Source of the DNA: Treponema sp. UBA4692
GTDB lineage: Bacteria; Spirochaetota; Spirochaetia; Treponematales; Treponemataceae
Reading direction: 5' to 3'
DNA length: 55,755 nucleotides
Assembly (NCBI GenBank): GCA_002404895.1
Contig: DHKO01000025.1
Location: 1 to 55,755, forward strand
Shown here in pieces: positions 41,658 through 50,551 of this stretch. Made by a program: the position numbers and the translations under genes. The stretch's first letter is position 1. Every line of letters starts with the position of its first letter. Under the pieces are notes generated by a model. The model was not told the DNA's origin. It saw nothing but the letters and a program-made list of their open reading frames with translations, and did not search any database.

Positions 41658-44600
41658 CTAAAGCCTGCGCGCGATTCTGTTTCTCAAGTCGATTACTTTC
41701 CGGCTTCGCCGTGCAGCTGGACTTTTCCAAAGCGTTTCCATCATATCGTTCGCGTCGGAAAATTTCCGCTGATTGAAAAGCCGCCCGGCTTCCGCATAAA
41801 GACGCTCGTCGCTCTGGCTCAAAATCGCTGTAACATTCTCAATCTGCTTTTTCGCCTCGGCAATCTGAACAGAAATCGTTTTTTTAGGCTTTGAAACCGC
41901 AATTTTTTTCGGGTGAAGCCCAAGCTCCTCTTCAAGACTGTAAATCTTAGAGGAAAGTCCCGGATAATTCGGATTGATTTCGCGCAAATCCTGCAAATCC
42001 GCAAGCTGCTCCTTTTTGTCAGAAGAAGCGAGAGCCGCCTTATAAAGATTTTCAAACTGCCGGGGAAAGCCGTCAGGGGCGGTTTCGCGCTGAATTCTAA
42101 GAGCCAAAAGCCGAGCTTCCTTGTTCAAAGGATAAACATTCTGAACATTGCGCACGTTTGTCATCGCATTTGAAAAAGCCTGTGCCGCCTCGTCCTTTTT
42201 TCCGCTTTTTTTAAGCGAAATTCCTTTTTCAAGGCCAAGCCGCGCCGAGTCAAGAGACTTTGAAAGCTCCGGATAATGCGGATCGGATTCAAGAAGAACG
42301 CGTCCGTAGCTCAAACTTTTCACATTTCTAACAAGCGAAAGCAGCTCTTCAATTTCCGGGTCAGGCTCAACATTCGTTTTTGCCCACGTAACCTGAGCCT
42401 TTACAAGAGCCGCTTCCGCAGAGTCAAAATCTGTCGAGTAGTAATATTCAGTCGCCTTTTCCTTAAGCTCAAAAACATCGCGGATAACCTGCTCGCTTTG
42501 CGCGACGAGAATTTTCGATGCGAGAGCTGAAAGAGTCTCCTCTCGCATTTTTCGCGCGTCCTCATCATATTCATAGTCGAGAGCCTCGGCAAGTTTTTCC
42601 GCCGCACGCTCAACCGCCGCATTCGCGCTGTCGTAATCTTTCCGCCTGAACGCGTCCTCCGCAAGGCTCAGCTGCCTTTTTCCATCGTCAAACGCGAAAT
42701 TGAACATTCTTATCTCGTTTTCAGCATTTTCAGCCAGTTTCTGATTTCTGAGCGAAAGCGCGCTGTAAACATTTATCAGATTGCCGAGCTTTGAAATTCC
42801 GCCGTCATAATCCTGATTTTTTCCAGCGAAGCTTTTTCCGCCGTCAAGATTTTTTCTTCCCTGAACAAGGAAATTTCTTTTTCCCGCAATTTCAGACGCG
42901 AGAGCCGCCGATTTTTTCATTGCCTCAAACGGATATTTTTTCACAAAGCCGCTTTCATCAGATTCTTCGGAACTTTTTGAAATTTCAGAGCTTCCAATCG
43001 TTCCAGCAAGAAGATTTTCCGCCTCGGAAATCCGATTTTCAAAATCAGAATAGGATTTTTCGCCGTCAAGACAATAAGTTTTCGCAAGTTTTCCCCAAAT
43101 CATCGACGCTAATTTTTCAGCTTCAAGAATATTTTTCCCGCTCAGAGAATCAAAATAAGCCGTATAAGTTTTCGTCCAGCTGTCTTCAGAAATTCCGATT
43201 GCAGAAGAATCGATTTTTTCCTGCGAATCGCGCGATGCAGACGCGATTTTTCCATATTGCGCGCTTTTTGAAAGGCAAAGCGAAATCAAGTCCTGAAGAT
43301 TTTCTGCACTCTCAATTTTTTCAAGGAGATTTTCGGCCTCGCTTTTTTCCGAAACGATTTTCTCGGCGTTTTCATAAGATTTTTCAAGCTCCGCGCCAAG
43401 ATTTATTGAAAGTTTCATCTCGCGCGAATAATTTTCGCCGTCAGGATTAAAAAACGAGCCGTCATAATTTTGGACAAGCGAGTAAAGCCGCTCAAGATTC
43501 TCGCCGGTTTGCGCAAATTCCGTAAAAAACGCGAGATTTTTTTCCGCTTCCGATTTTTTTGCTTCTAAATCTTTTGATTCTGAAGCTTTTGCTTCTAAAT
43601 CTTTTGAACCGCCAAAAACATTTTCGTCTGCAAAGCCGTAAATCGAGCTTTCAGGAAAAGATTCCATCGCCTCCGCAAATCCTTTTTGAACCAAACCTGC
43701 GATTTTCGATTTCATCTGCTCAACGCGGCTGTTAAAATATGAATCCATTGCGCCGACAACGCCTGAGTCCGCAATTTTCTCGTCGCCCAAGACAAAATTC
43801 TTGTAGATTGCGACGTAGGAAGCCCCGTACAAAAGCGGATTTCGCTCGTTCGCAAGCTCCTCGGCTTTTCCAAGAGTTCTCGCTTCCGCCATAACGCCGT
43901 TGCGCAGGTCAGCAAATTTTTTGAACGCCGATTTCACGTTTTCAAACGATTTTCTCGTCTCTTTTAAGTTTCCGCTTTCAGCCGCCGCGGAAAATTTTCT
44001 GAACGCTTTTTCACATTCGTCCTCGGCAGGCTTGAATCCAGAAGCGACAAGATTCTTCACGCTTTCAACCGCTTTTCTGGCAGGCTCTGTTATGTCGCTT
44101 TCATAAACAACGAGAATTCCGCGTTCCTTTTCCTCATTTTCAGAACCGGATTTTGCTTTGCCTGAATCAGATTTTTTCTCATCATGATTTTTTGAATCAT
44201 CTTCGCCTGAGCCAGAATTTTCAAAGACAACATCTGACTTCTCGTTTTTAAGCTCGAATCCTTCCTCAAATTTTTTCGCCGCCTCTGGATATTTTTCATC
44301 ATGGACAAGAGCAACGCCCTCTTTCATAATTCTGTTGTAAATCACCAGAAGCTCGCCCAAAGTTACGGTGCGCCGCGCAAGATTCGTAAACTCAATGTAG
44401 TTTTCCGTGGCATCGCCCTCGGATTTCTCAAGCTCGCGGATTCTTTCAAGTTTTTCAGACTTTTTCCCGGAATCGCTTCCAATCAGTTCAACAAGCTCGG
44501 ACGCTTTTTTATTGTAGTTTTTTCTTGCCTCAAGAATTTTCAGGACACGCTTTTGCGCGCGGTCAAAATCGTCAGGATTTTCGCTCATGTAAGACGCAAG

Positions 44601-44762
44601 CTCCAAAAGCGCGGCGTTGTAATCAAAATTTTCTATTAGATTGTCGATTTCGCTCAAAGACATCGCGCTTTTTTTTGAAACTGCGGAAGCCGCAATAACA
44701 AGGCAAGGCTTAAAAAACGAGAAAACAAGAAAAATCGCGGCGAATCTAAAAAGGTTCTTCAT
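41658..44762 (-). CDS. Large periplasmic helical/TPR-like protein, 1034 residues
   Basis: A Sec signal peptide (about 1-25, RFAAIFLVFSFFKPCLVIAASA) is followed by about 1000 residues of almost pure helix, rich in Glu, Lys, Ala and Ser. TPR-like units are visible, such as IENFDYNAALLELASYMSENPDDF, YPEAAKKFEEGFEL, KDYDSANAAVERAAEKLAEAL and KSGKKDEAAQAFSNAMTNV. No enzyme motif is seen. It is 38 bases upstream of the SpoIIE-type gene on the same strand, so it may be its periplasmic partner or ligand scaffold. A divergent FadL-like porin gene lies upstream. Confidence 0.7.
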   Translation of the reverse strand: MKNLFRFAAIFLVFSFFKPCLVIAASAVSKKSAMSLSEIDNLIENFDYNAALLELASYMSENPDDFDRAQKRVLKILEARKNYNKKASELVELIGSDSGKKSEKLERIRELEKSEGDATENYIEFTNLARRTVTLGELLVIYNRIMKEGVALVHDEKYPEAAKKFEEGFELKNEKSDVVFENSGSGEDDSKNHDEKKSDSGKAKSGSENEEKERGILVVYESDITEPARKAVESVKNLVASGFKPAEDECEKAFRKFSAAAESGNLKETRKSFENVKSAFKKFADLRNGVMAEARTLGKAEELANERNPLLYGASYVAIYKNFVLGDEKIADSGVVGAMDSYFNSRVEQMKSKIAGLVQKGFAEAMESFPESSIYGFADENVFGGSKDLEAKASESKDLEAKKSEAEKNLAFFTEFAQTGENLERLYSLVQNYDGSFFNPDGENYSREMKLSINLGAELEKSYENAEKIVSEKSEAENLLEKIESAENLQDLISLCLSKSAQYGKIASASRDSQEKIDSSAIGISEDSWTKTYTAYFDSLSGKNILEAEKLASMIWGKLAKTYCLDGEKSYSDFENRISEAENLLAGTIGSSEISKSSEESDESGFVKKYPFEAMKKSAALASEIAGKRNFLVQGRKNLDGGKSFAGKNQDYDGGISKLGNLINVYSALSLRNQKLAENAENEIRMFNFAFDDGKRQLSLAEDAFRRKDYDSANAAVERAAEKLAEALDYEYDEDARKMREETLSALASKILVAQSEQVIRDVFELKEKATEYYYSTDFDSAEAALVKAQVTWAKTNVEPDPEIEELLSLVRNVKSLSYGRVLLESDPHYPELSKSLDSARLGLEKGISLKKSGKKDEAAQAFSNAMTNVRNVQNVYPLNKEARLLALRIQRETAPDGFPRQFENLYKAALASSDKKEQLADLQDLREINPNYPGLSSKIYSLEEELGLHPKKIAVSKPKKTISVQIAEAKKQIENVTAILSQSDERLYAEAGRLFNQRKFSDANDMMETLWKSPAARRSRKVIDLRNRIARRL

Positions 44763-44920
44763 AAAAAAGCCTTGCTCTTAGCTTTTATTTTCGGTATCAA
44801 ATATAATGAAGTGAGATTTTTTTCCGATTCTAAATACTGGCGGCGCATGTGAAATAAAGCGAGCGCGACAACGAAAGAGCGCGCTTAAAACCGCGACTTC
44901 GGCATGACAAATTTTTTATA

Positions 44921-46237
44921 ATGAAAAGCAAAATATCAATCGCATTTTTGATTTTCTCGTTTCAGTTTTCTGCTTTCCCGCTCGACTTGATTGACGTGGA
45001 CTCGACGCTCGCGGATATTTTCGGCTCTTTCACAGACAAAAACGAGGGGACAACATCATTCCGCTCATTGAACATTCCGTCCGGCGGCAGAGTCGAGGCG
45101 ATGGGAACAGCTTTCACTGGCGTTTCAGACGACATCAGCTTTTTTGACTACAATCCGGCGGCAAGCGCAGTCCTTGAAAAAAGCGAGGTTGCGGTTTTTC
45201 ACAACGCGTGGATTGCAGACTCGGCAATGGAAACTCTTTCTGCAGCGAGGCGAAACGGAAATTTCGGCTACGGCGCGCAGATAAAATGCTTTTACGTGCC
45301 GTTCACAGAATACAATCTTTTTGGAGACAAGCTCACAGGAAGCTATTATTCAGAAACTTCCGCCGCTTTTAATCTTTCTTACAATTTTCTTTCAGGATAC
45401 AGCTTCAAGGGAATCGCGCTCGGCATGAACGCGAAATTCGCATGGCGGAATGTTCCCGACTACACAGACAGCCAAAGCGGAGAAATAATCTCTGGCTCAG
45501 GACTCGAGCAGTCGTCGCTTGCGGCAATGGCGGACTTCGGAATTTTCACGAGCTTCAATTTCCTTAAAAAATTCGCAAGCACAAAGCCAAATCTGCGTTT
45601 GGGGCTTTCATTCAGCAATTTCGGGCTCGCTTTCACAGGATTCGGAGACTCAGTAAAGATTGACGACCCGCTGTCATCTAAAATTTCCGCTGGAATTTCT
45701 TATCGGCCTTTTCCAATTCTTCTGATTTCGCTTGAAGCGCGCCAGCCTGTAAATCTTCAGGATTTTTCAGAACTTGGAAAACTTCAGGCTGCAAGCGGAT
45801 TCGAGATTGCAGTCTCAGAAAATTTCTCGCTCGAAGGCGGATTTTTGATTCAGGGCGGAAACCCGAGATTCAGCATGGGAAGCGAATTCGGAATCTCAAA
45901 GATAAAAATGTCCGTCTGCTACACTTTAGATTTGACAACTTCCGCAAATCCAGTGAACCACATCAGCCTCTCGGCAAAAATGAAATTCGGAGACAGAGGA
46001 CGGAGCGAGCAGCTTCAAAAAGTCAACGAAATCTACATTCAAGGGCTAAGGCTTTACGCGCAAGGCGACTACGACAGCGCGATTTTCAGCTGGAACGAGG
46101 CGGCGAGCCTTGCAAAGGAATATCCGCTAAACATAAAATACGAGCCTGCGCTTCAGGCAAGAAACGCCGCGCTCTCTTTCAACGAAAATAAAAACCGGCT
46201 GGAAAATCTGCAAACTTTCTCAGCCGGGCAAGAATAA
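44921..46237 (+). CDS. UPF0164 (FadL-like) outer-membrane protein with C-terminal TPR-like tail
   Basis: 438 residues. A signal peptide (1-20) precedes GGRVEAMGTAFTGVSDDISFFDYNPAASA, the standard start of treponemal UPF0164 proteins, which are regarded as FadL-type barrels for long-chain fatty acids or other hydrophobic substrates. Alternating beta strands follow up to about residue 355. The last 80 residues change to a helical TPR-like unit (YIQGLRLYAQGDYDSAIFSWNEAASLAKEYP). No clear ribosome site precedes ATG 44921; TATAATG is directly at the start, which would fit a leaderless message. Transcribed away from the 1034-residue protein. Confidence 0.82.
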   Translation: MKSKISIAFLIFSFQFSAFPLDLIDVDSTLADIFGSFTDKNEGTTSFRSLNIPSGGRVEAMGTAFTGVSDDISFFDYNPAASAVLEKSEVAVFHNAWIADSAMETLSAARRNGNFGYGAQIKCFYVPFTEYNLFGDKLTGSYYSETSAAFNLSYNFLSGYSFKGIALGMNAKFAWRNVPDYTDSQSGEIISGSGLEQSSLAAMADFGIFTSFNFLKKFASTKPNLRLGLSFSNFGLAFTGFGDSVKIDDPLSSKISAGISYRPFPILLISLEARQPVNLQDFSELGKLQAASGFEIAVSENFSLEGGFLIQGGNPRFSMGSEFGISKIKMSVCYTLDLTTSANPVNHISLSAKMKFGDRGRSEQLQKVNEIYIQGLRLYAQGDYDSAIFSWNEAASLAKEYPLNIKYEPALQARNAALSFNENKNRLENLQTFSAGQE

Positions 46238-46265
46238 AAAATCGCGCCATTCTCTGAAAAAAACT

Positions 46266-46374
46266 GTCATTCCCGAACTCGAGAACTTTGCCCTCGCTTA
46301 GTTTCAAAATCCGCAAATAAAAATGCAGATGCTGAAATCGGGCAGTTTTCTGCCCGCTCTAAATTCAGCATGAC
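46266..46374. repeat. GTCATTC-type inverted repeat, copy 3
   Basis: It starts GTCATTCCCGAA, and its second part ATGCTGAAAT ... ATTCAGCAT-GAC has an extra apex stem CGGGCAG-TTTT-CTGCCCG. It lies in the gap between convergent genes. Confidence 0.75.
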
Positions 46375-46396
46375 GGCTTTGTAGTTCAGAATTATC

Positions 46397-46442
46397 GTCA
46401 TTCGGAATTTATTTTGGAATCCGCAAATAAATTCAGCATGGC
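46397..46442. repeat. GTCATTC-type repeat, copy 4 (short)
   Basis: GTCATTCGGAATTTATTTTGGAATCC followed by ATTCAGCATGGC. It shares TCCGCAAATAAA with copy 3 and lacks the apex insertions. The whole 46238-46456 gap is made of copies 3 and 4. Confidence 0.65.
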
Positions 46443-46456
46443 GGTTAGGATTTTCA

Positions 46457-48061
46457 TCACACTTTCTTCGAGAAGATTCTGAAATTCATCCACGGGAAAA
46501 TCGTGCATTCACGCTCCATTCTCGTGAGCCATTCCGTGCTTACAACGTTCGAGCCTAAAGCGTCAAAGATGTACATGAACGCACGGATTGAATCCTCAAA
46601 GCGTTTTTTCGCGTACTCCGGGAAAATTCCATCGTGAAGCATTGTCGGCCATTCGCCGCTTTGGGAAAGCATAAGCTCGCGCGCCGCAAGATTCAAAAGG
46701 CGCACTTTCAGGCCGGTCTCGTTCGGGAACCTGTCCGACAAGTCAACCATTCTTTCAGCCATCTTTCTCGTATAGCGCAACATTCCGTCCGTAGAGCCGT
46801 CAAGCAAGTCCTCGCCGTAGCTGTTTCCCTGCGAAGCTCCAGGATAAGGCGTAACTTTCTGCAAAAGATACACATTTTCAAGCCTGTCTGAGCAAGCTCC
46901 AAGCAACATATCAGTCTCCGAAGCCTGCCTTATCACGCTTTCAAGAAAATCGACTCCCTCAGCCCATTTCTGCCCGAGAAGCTCGGAAGAAAACACGCAC
47001 ACAAGCGACGGAGATTTTTCTTCCATATATTTTTCAGCTTCCGAAAGCTTCGCGTTTTTTGCGTCAACAAATGCTTTCGCGTCTTTCTTCACCTGCAAAA
47101 GAGCTTTTTCGCTGTCGTAAATCCGGTTGCTGTCATCTTCAAAAGACCAGTACCTAAATCCTGACGGAACGCGAGCCGAGCCTTCCTCTAAAAATCCCGC
47201 GTTTATAAGCTCGCTGTCAGAAAGCTCAAAGCCGATGTCTTTCTCGCAGTTTTTATAGACAGGATTTGAAGCAAAAGCGCAAATGTCGTCTGGAGAATCG
47301 CTGTCCTGGGCAAAAAGCGCGAAAGAGCCGCCGGAGATTCCGTCTTTTCCATTTACTGAACATCTTACAGGCGAGAAAATTCCGTTTTCAGGAAGAGTCT
47401 CGCTGAACAAAATCGAGCGGTTGTCAACAATCGTGTATCTAAATCCGTAAGATTTCAGAACGTCCTCGATTCCAGCCGTGTAGCCTAAGAATGGAAGAAA
47501 AAATCCGGCAGGCTTCGCCCCGAAAAACGAGCGGTGAGAATAAAGACCAACCTCAACCTGAGCGTTCAAGATTTCAGTCATATCGCCGTAATGCGGCAAA
47601 AAAGCGTAAGTTCCACAAGTCGCGAGAAGCTCAAGATAGCCTTTGTCCGCAAATTTCTTGAATTCTCCTAGAAGATTCTGCCTGTAAACATCGCAGAAGT
47701 CATTTTTATCTTTTTTCGCCTTTTCAAGGCAAGTTTCAGCGTTCTTCAAAAGAGCCGGCTCGTTTTTGCATCTTTTTATCTCGCTTTCGCCAAGCGCAAT
47801 CTTTTTTTCAAGCCATTCAATGTACTGCTCCTGAACAACCGGGTCAGAAAGAAGAGAGCAAAGAGACGGAGAAAAAACCATTCCAAGCTTAAATTTCACA
47901 TTCTCGCTTTCAAGCCTGTGAAAAAGATTTACCAATGGAAGATAAGTGCCCGAAATTGAATTGAACAGAATATCATTCTGCAAAGCATAGTCTTTCTCGT
48001 CCGCAACGTGCCTTATATAGCCCTGATGGCAGGCAATAACAAGCGCAAGATTCTTAGCCAT
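46457..48061 (-). CDS. Glycoside hydrolase family 57 protein (DUF1957-type, branching-enzyme-like)
   Basis: 534 residues. The start LALVIACHQGYIRHV and the blocks LVNLFHRLESENVKFKLGMVFSPSLCSLL, LLATCGTYAFLPHY and GFFLPFLGYTAGIEDVLKSYGFRYTIVD follow the N-terminal catalytic barrel of GH57 1,4-alpha-glucan branching enzymes. The C-terminal helical DUF1957 part contains LLNLAARELMLSQSGEWPTML. The family branches or cuts alpha-1,4-glucans; the second catalytic Asp region is divergent (VCVFSSELLGQKWAEGVDFLE keeps a Glu). It is paired with a DUF4912 gene ten bases upstream, as in other treponemes as I recall. Confidence 0.82.
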   Translation of the reverse strand: MAKNLALVIACHQGYIRHVADEKDYALQNDILFNSISGTYLPLVNLFHRLESENVKFKLGMVFSPSLCSLLSDPVVQEQYIEWLEKKIALGESEIKRCKNEPALLKNAETCLEKAKKDKNDFCDVYRQNLLGEFKKFADKGYLELLATCGTYAFLPHYGDMTEILNAQVEVGLYSHRSFFGAKPAGFFLPFLGYTAGIEDVLKSYGFRYTIVDNRSILFSETLPENGIFSPVRCSVNGKDGISGGSFALFAQDSDSPDDICAFASNPVYKNCEKDIGFELSDSELINAGFLEEGSARVPSGFRYWSFEDDSNRIYDSEKALLQVKKDAKAFVDAKNAKLSEAEKYMEEKSPSLVCVFSSELLGQKWAEGVDFLESVIRQASETDMLLGACSDRLENVYLLQKVTPYPGASQGNSYGEDLLDGSTDGMLRYTRKMAERMVDLSDRFPNETGLKVRLLNLAARELMLSQSGEWPTMLHDGIFPEYAKKRFEDSIRAFMYIFDALGSNVVSTEWLTRMERECTIFPWMNFRIFSKKV

Positions 48062-48070
48062 AATTTTCCC

Positions 48071-48748
48071 CTACTCCGTGAACGACTCTCTGTATTTTTT
48101 GTAGCTGATTTCAAGAAGCTTTTCCATGCCAGAAAGCCTTAAAAGCGGCGGAAGATTAAGCTCCGCGCCGGGCTTCGCTTTTTTTAAGATTTCAGGAGTC
48201 TCAGGAAGCCGGACTTTTCTTGAAACCGCAAGATTGTCAGAAGTTCCGTCATCAAAAAGAGCCACAAGGTCAACGCGGAAATATTTTTTCCCATTTTCAA
48301 GAAGAATGTACTGGGAACGAAGGTCTTTTTCAATCTTTATGTCAAAAAAATCAACAGGATTCTGGTCTTCCTCGTTTTCAAAATAAGAGACACGAAGGAT
48401 AAATCGCTCAAAACTGTCAGACGAGGCAAGGTCTTTTAGCTTTTGCGCGCTGATGTCCCAGTAAACATAAGCCCATGCAGGATTTCTAAGAATCACCTGA
48501 ATTTCAGTCTCGTTGAATGTCAAAGGAAGTTCCGCGTCAGAAGCAGCCTCGGAGCTCGAGTCCTCAACCATTTCAGAATTGTCTTTTTCTTCCTGGGCGA
48601 TTTCTTCCCCGACTTCAAGCAGCTCGCCGATAATAAAACGTCTGTTAAGGTTGTCAGGAATGTCAATTCCGTAGTCATCTGCAACAGCAATCAAGTCCGC
48701 CGACGAAAGCGTTTCCAAATGCTGCAAAGATAAAAGCTTGTTGTCCAT
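48071..48748 (-). CDS. DUF4912-domain protein
   Basis: 225 residues from ATG 48748 (MDNKLLSLQHLETLS); an upstream TTG at 48781 is less likely. The N-terminus is a Rho-N/SAP-like helical motif (LSSADLIAVADDYGIDIPDNLNRRFIIGELLE) followed by an acidic linker. The DUF4912 domain begins near residue 95: IQVILRNPAWAYVYWDISAQKLKDL, with FRVDLVALFDDG later. The domain is of unknown function and often stands beside GH57 glucan enzymes, suggesting a carbohydrate-binding partner. It overlaps nothing and runs into the GH57 gene. Confidence 0.8.
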   Translation of the reverse strand: MDNKLLSLQHLETLSSADLIAVADDYGIDIPDNLNRRFIIGELLEVGEEIAQEEKDNSEMVEDSSSEAASDAELPLTFNETEIQVILRNPAWAYVYWDISAQKLKDLASSDSFERFILRVSYFENEEDQNPVDFFDIKIEKDLRSQYILLENGKKYFRVDLVALFDDGTSDNLAVSRKVRLPETPEILKKAKPGAELNLPPLLRLSGMEKLLEISYKKYRESFTE

Positions 48749-48857
48749 TTTTTTGCACTTCAGTTCATTTTTTTCTTGCAATTTTCTTAAAAATAAGAAT
48801 AAAAGTCAATCAGTAGAAAGATTCAGTGTATCGCGTTTGCAGACTTCACAAAGCTGC

Positions 48858-48920
48858 CATGCTGAATTCATTTCAGCATCTCGTCTTGATTACAGATTCC
48901 GAATCAAAGTTCGGAATGAC
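48858..48920. repeat. GTCATTC-type inverted repeat, copy 5 (reverse orientation)
   Basis: CATGCTGAA-N-TTCAGCAT is followed by GATTCCGAA ... TTCGGAATGAC. The two hairpins are in reversed order compared with copy 1. It lies in the 357-base gap between the DUF4912 and enolase genes. The remainder of that gap holds the enolase promoter and nothing else recognisable. Confidence 0.75.
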
Positions 48921-49028
48921 AGTTTTTCTGTTCAGAATGGCACTGATTTTTCAACTTCATAGACAGCCTATGTCAGGCTTTTTTATCACGACAGTTATCT
49001 TTCACTAACAAAATTCCAGCCCTGCTTC

Positions 49029-49057
49029 TTGATTCTCTTTTGAAAAACCAATATATT
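49029..49057 (+). promoter_or_regulatory. Enolase promoter
   Basis: TTGATT (49029-49034), a 17-base spacer and TATATT (49052-49057). Transcription should start near 49064. AAGGAGA precedes ATG 49106. Confidence 0.8.
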
Positions 49058-49105
49058 AGCCCTGTAATTAGCATTAGCTAACAATTTCTTTTCAAGGAGA
49101 AAGCT

Positions 49106-50407
49106 ATGAAATCAACAAAAATCGTAAAAGTTATCGGACGCGAGATTATCGACTCGCGCGGAAATCCGACCGTGGAAGCGGAAGTTCATCTTGAAGACGG
49201 AACAGTCGCGCTTGGAGCCGCGCCGTCCGGAGCCTCAACAGGCGAATTCGAGGCGCTGGAGCTTCGCGACGGCGACAAGTCAAAATTCGGCGGAAAAGGC
49301 GTTTCAAAGGCGGTCTCAAACGTGAACGGCGCAATCGCAAACGCGATTACAGGCCTTGACGCGGCGGACACATACAAAGTTGACAGCGCAATGCTCAAGG
49401 CTGACGGAACAAAGGACAAGTCAAACCTCGGAGCAAATGCGATTCTTGCAGGCTCAATCGCCTGCGCGCGGGCGGCGGCAAATTCTCTTCAAATTCCGCT
49501 TTATAGATTCTTAGGCGGAGTCCAGGGGACAAAGCTTCCTGTTCCGATGATGAACATTCTGAACGGCGGAGCGCATGCAGACAGCGCGGTTGACACACAG
49601 GAATTTATGATTATGCCAGCCGGCGCGCCTTCATTCAAAGAGGGCTTGAGATGGTGCACGGAAGTTTTCCACAAGCTCCACGACCTCATCAAGAAAATGG
49701 GAGACGTTACCGCAGTTGGAGACGAGGGCGGATTTGCGCCTAACAAGCTCGGAAGCGATGAGGAGGCAATCGAGAAGATTCTCGAGGCGATTGAGGCGGC
49801 AGGCTACAAGCCGGGCAAGGACTTTTTGATTGCGATGGATGCGGCTTCTTCCGAATGGAAATCTCCGAAAGGAAAAGGATTCTATCACCAGCCGAAGTCT
49901 GGAAAAGACTTCACAACGGACGAGCTTATCGCGCACTGGGAAAAGCTTGTTGACAAATATCCGATTGTCTCAATTGAGGACGGACTTGACGAGGAAGACT
50001 GGGAAGGCTGGATAAAGATGACAGAAAAACTCGGAAAGAAAGTCCAGCTCGTAGGCGACGACCTTTTCGTTACAAACGTCGAGCGGCTTTCAAAGGGAAT
50101 AAAACTCGGGGCCGGGAACTCAATCCTTATCAAGCTGAACCAGATTGGCTCTGTCTCAGAAACGCTCGAGGCAATCAAGATGGCGCACAAGGCGGGCTAC
50201 ACAGCAATCGCGTCTCACCGCTCAGGCGAAACCGAGGACACGACAATCGCAGACCTTGCGGTGGCTCTCAACACCTGCCAGATTAAGACAGGCGCGCCAA
50301 GCCGCACAGAGCGCGTCGCAAAGTACAACCAGCTTCTGCGCATTGAAGAGGAGCTTGGTGACGCTGCCTGCTACCCTGGATTTGAGGCGTATAATATAAA
50401 GAAATAA
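49106..50407 (+). CDS. eno: Enolase (phosphopyruvate hydratase)
   Basis: 433 residues, full length. REIIDSRGNPTVEAEVHLEDG, GAAPSGASTGEFEALELRDGD, LGGVQGTKLPVPMMNILNGGAHADSAVDTQEFMIMP, VGDEGGFAPN, IVSIEDGLDEEDWEGW, the signature ILIKLNQIGSVSETLEAI and the SHRSGETEDTTIADLAV block are all intact. It converts 2-phosphoglycerate to phosphoenolpyruvate in glycolysis. It has its own promoter and a strong terminator. Codon use is noticeably biased (GGAGC, AAG, GAG-rich) compared with neighbours, as expected for a highly expressed gene. Confidence 0.98.
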   Translation: MKSTKIVKVIGREIIDSRGNPTVEAEVHLEDGTVALGAAPSGASTGEFEALELRDGDKSKFGGKGVSKAVSNVNGAIANAITGLDAADTYKVDSAMLKADGTKDKSNLGANAILAGSIACARAAANSLQIPLYRFLGGVQGTKLPVPMMNILNGGAHADSAVDTQEFMIMPAGAPSFKEGLRWCTEVFHKLHDLIKKMGDVTAVGDEGGFAPNKLGSDEEAIEKILEAIEAAGYKPGKDFLIAMDAASSEWKSPKGKGFYHQPKSGKDFTTDELIAHWEKLVDKYPIVSIEDGLDEEDWEGWIKMTEKLGKKVQLVGDDLFVTNVERLSKGIKLGAGNSILIKLNQIGSVSETLEAIKMAHKAGYTAIASHRSGETEDTTIADLAVALNTCQIKTGAPSRTERVAKYNQLLRIEEELGDAACYPGFEAYNIKK

Positions 50408-50443
50408 AAGCAGCTTCAAAACGGCGTTATAAACGAATAAGGA

Positions 50444-50494
50444 ACATTGCAGGCTCTATGTCATTATAGACCAGAACCTGCAATGTATTTTTTA
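50444..50494 (+). terminator. Enolase terminator
   Basis: ACATTGCAGG (50444-50453) pairs with CCTGCAATGT (50477-50486), with inner pairing TCTAT/ATAGA, and runs into ATTTTTT. Confidence 0.9.
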
Positions 50495-50551
50495 ATAATG
50501 CTCTGCACGGAAAAGAGCTGATAGCTAAACAGGACTAAAAAACCAGCAGTT

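Noticed and set aside
44822..44910. Sixth copy of the GTCATTC-type repeat before the FadL-like gene
   Set aside because: Only a GGCATGACAA fragment is recognisable; the pairing arm is missing, so it is not listed as a copy.
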